Shown here in pieces: positions 62,801 through 64,000 of a DNA stretch of 64,000 nt. This DNA comes from Antedon mediterranea (lineage: Eukaryota; Echinodermata; Crinoidea; Comatulida; Antedonidae). The stretch spans positions 5,371,001 to 5,435,000 of the forward strand of contig NC_092680.1 of assembly GCF_964355755.1 (NCBI RefSeq), written 5' to 3'. Under the pieces are notes generated by a model. It was not told the DNA's origin. It worked only from the letters and a program-made list of their open reading frames with translations, and did not search any database. Position 1 is the first letter of the stretch, and each line of letters starts with the position of its first letter. The translations under genes were made by a program, and so were the position numbers.

Positions 62801-63413
62801 TTACAAACGTGATTTCGTTAAATCGTGCGTAGACCGCGTAATTTTTTATTGCGCACCGTGAAAACATAACCACATCGATTCCTGGCCATAAGGAATATAC
62901 TGTGATTAGCTAGCTTAAACTGATATCAAGATAAGGTCAGAAAGCGATAAAACGCATAGTGATACCAGACCGACCGACCGACATAGTGAACTATTGAGTC
63001 GCTTCCACGCGACTAAAAACTAAATTCCAAGGATTGTTGAAATGAACTTAACACGGTTAGACTTTCCTAATTAATTAATTAATCAAAGAAACAAACATCC
63101 GAATGATTGAAACAAATGTTGAATACAAATTAATTGTTGATTACAATTAATATTTATTTTAAAAAGGACAGATATTTATTAAAGAATAATATATTCAGTC
63201 TATATTATTATAGTTTATTATTTAATAACCATAAACAGTAAACACAATATATTATAAACAATATAAATAGATACTGTTTAAATAACTTTTAACCTTCACT
63301 TACTTGCCCATTTCAATCTAAAAAACAGTTATTGTTATATAGGATTTTAATAATGTGTTTTTAATATTTTGTTGTTATGAAAGGTTCAACAACAGAACAA
63401 AGCTTAACTATTG
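53842..63413 (+). CDS. secreted Reeler-EGF protein, 5' part
   Basis: Exons: 53842-54049, 55987-56218, 56743-56807, 57096-57233, 57648-57773, 59024-59152, 59515-59634, 60074-60208, 60596-60715, 61020-61157, 61589-61720, and possibly 63384-63413. The signal peptide is [20 protein letters not shown], then a Reeler domain to about residue 168, then eight EGF repeats, one per exon. EGF exon borders are all phase 1. The gene continues past the right edge, so the C-terminus and any membrane anchor are unknown. Reeler domains occur in secreted matrix and defence proteins and EGF arrays in matrix and cell-surface proteins; function here is not known. The start is chosen at the ATG that opens the signal peptide. 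Confidence 0.87.
55731..55805. repeat. fragment related to the 33259 hairpin element
   Basis: AAGTTTCTCGACGTTTCGATC matches the inverse of the 33337-33360 segment (GATCGAAACGTCGAGAAAC). A second GATC arm (TTTGATCGACGTC) follows. The CTGANGA part is missing. In intron 1 of the Reeler-EGF gene. Confidence 0.5.
56571..56698. mobile_element. MITE copy 16
   Basis: In the Reeler-EGF gene, intron 2. Ends GTTAAAGCTCTATCTACACT and AGTGTAGACACAACTTAACA; the left arm is shortened. Confidence 0.78.
57096..61720 (+). CDS. eight EGF-like repeats, one per exon
   Basis: Exons 57096-57233, 57648-57773, 59024-59152, 59515-59634, 60074-60208, 60596-60715, 61020-61157 and 61589-61720, each 120-138 bp. All have six cysteines in the C-x-C spacing of EGF, most with the P-C-x-N-G-G motif (for example [24 protein letters not shown]). 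The last repeat has CLGDASC in place of the N-G-G loop. No clear calcium-binding D-x-D/N-E signature at the starts, so these look like non-calcium EGFs. Repeats 4 and 6 are near-copies. Confidence 0.9.
57932..58054. mobile_element. short inverted-end element (AAGGGCGGATCC)
   Basis: AAGGGCGGATCCGGGA at the left and TCAGGATCCGCCCTT at the right, about 123 bp, in the intron after EGF2. The ends resemble those of small hAT-like elements, but the target duplication is unclear. Confidence 0.55.
62349..63014. mobile_element. CpG-rich inverted-end element, about 665 bp
   Basis: Left AGTCGCGTGCTTAG then CCGACCGACCGACC; right GACCGACCGACCGAC then CCACGCGACT. It has many CpG-containing words (GCGCAGTGCGCGCGC) against an A+T-rich background. 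No coding capacity. Likely a mobile element, family not recognised. Confidence 0.6.
63384..63413 (+). CDS. possible 30-bp Ser/Thr exon
   Basis: AAAG then GTTCAACAACAGAACAAAGC and on to a GTATGT donor. In phase with the last EGF exon it would add [10 protein letters not shown], a linker. Only phase and splice sites support it. Confidence 0.3.
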
Positions 63414-64000
63414 GTATGTGCCAATTATAACATTATGGGTATATCTCTGCACCCCACACAAAAAAAACAAACTTTTGTTTATATGTATGTAAGGTGTATT
63501 TAGCATGACGTTTGCACATTCTATTTAACCAGTTTACAGTATCTGGGATTGGAACAATTTGTACAACACTAGATATACAAGCTTTCCCACATTTGTTGGC
63601 TTGATATTCTCTGGAAAATTCTCTGATTAAACATTACATAAATTTACATATTTTGAAATAGAAATATTAATCACAAGTTTCTTTGAAATATGATGTTTAA
63701 AACAAATATTAAATTAAAATGTCTACATCTGTTTATTCTATTGTTATGCGTGGTATTTATACACTGCATATAATAATACGGTATCCAAGGTTATATATAA
63801 ATTAATACCCATGCATGTGTAATACAAGGTGCTATTACTGTTTCGTTATATATTATTAGTGTTCTGTATTACCGTACAATTTAGCCTGGTACTTTATTAG
63901 CATCATTTATATACCAGCAGGAATGCATAAATATAATTATTAGTTTATCGTCATATTCTGAATTATGAAAGAGGTGTAGAGGAGAGCATTATTATTTTAT

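Overview
The window is animal nuclear DNA. Genes are split into many short exons with GT/AG introns, the sequence is A+T-rich, and introns are full of small DNA transposons. Peroxidasin, Elongator subunit 1, death-domain, RING/B-box and Reeler/EGF genes together suggest an invertebrate deuterostome. An echinoderm is my best guess, but nothing in the sequence proves it.

Layout. (1) 527-19604, + strand: the 3' part of a peroxidasin gene (leucine-rich repeats, four Ig domains, haem peroxidase, short coiled-coil tail); its first exons lie left of the window. (2) 19605-26265: no gene seen; it holds two minisatellites and a 2.05-kb inverted-repeat element with a 9-bp target duplication. (3) 26273-41296, + strand: a complete ELP1 (IKAP) gene, 24 coding exons and 1325 codons. 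(4) 48040-42598, - strand: a complete nine-exon gene that I assemble into a 788-residue protein with four death domains, two 21-residue repeats, a RING, two B-boxes and a coiled coil. (5) 50752-49631, - strand: a paralogue of only the RING/B-box/coiled-coil part. (6) 53842 to the right end, + strand: a secreted Reeler-EGF protein, continuing past the window.

The genes are functionally unrelated neighbours. Peroxidasin and the Reeler-EGF protein act outside the cell, ELP1 in cytoplasmic tRNA modification, and the two RING proteins probably in ubiquitin signalling. The death-domain/TRIM fusion is the best candidate for something new: every exon boundary is in phase 1, so the death modules and 21-residue repeats can be duplicated or shuffled without breaking the frame.

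Mobile DNA: 16 copies of one MITE family (ends AAGCTCTGTCTACAC), a second MITE family, a 1.04-kb long-inverted-repeat element, a tandem pair of tRNA-derived SINEs, and a well-formed type I hammerhead ribozyme candidate in an ELP1 intron (minus strand, 31588-31708). Exon boundaries were inferred by eye from splice consensus, reading phase and remembered family patterns; no alignment was run.
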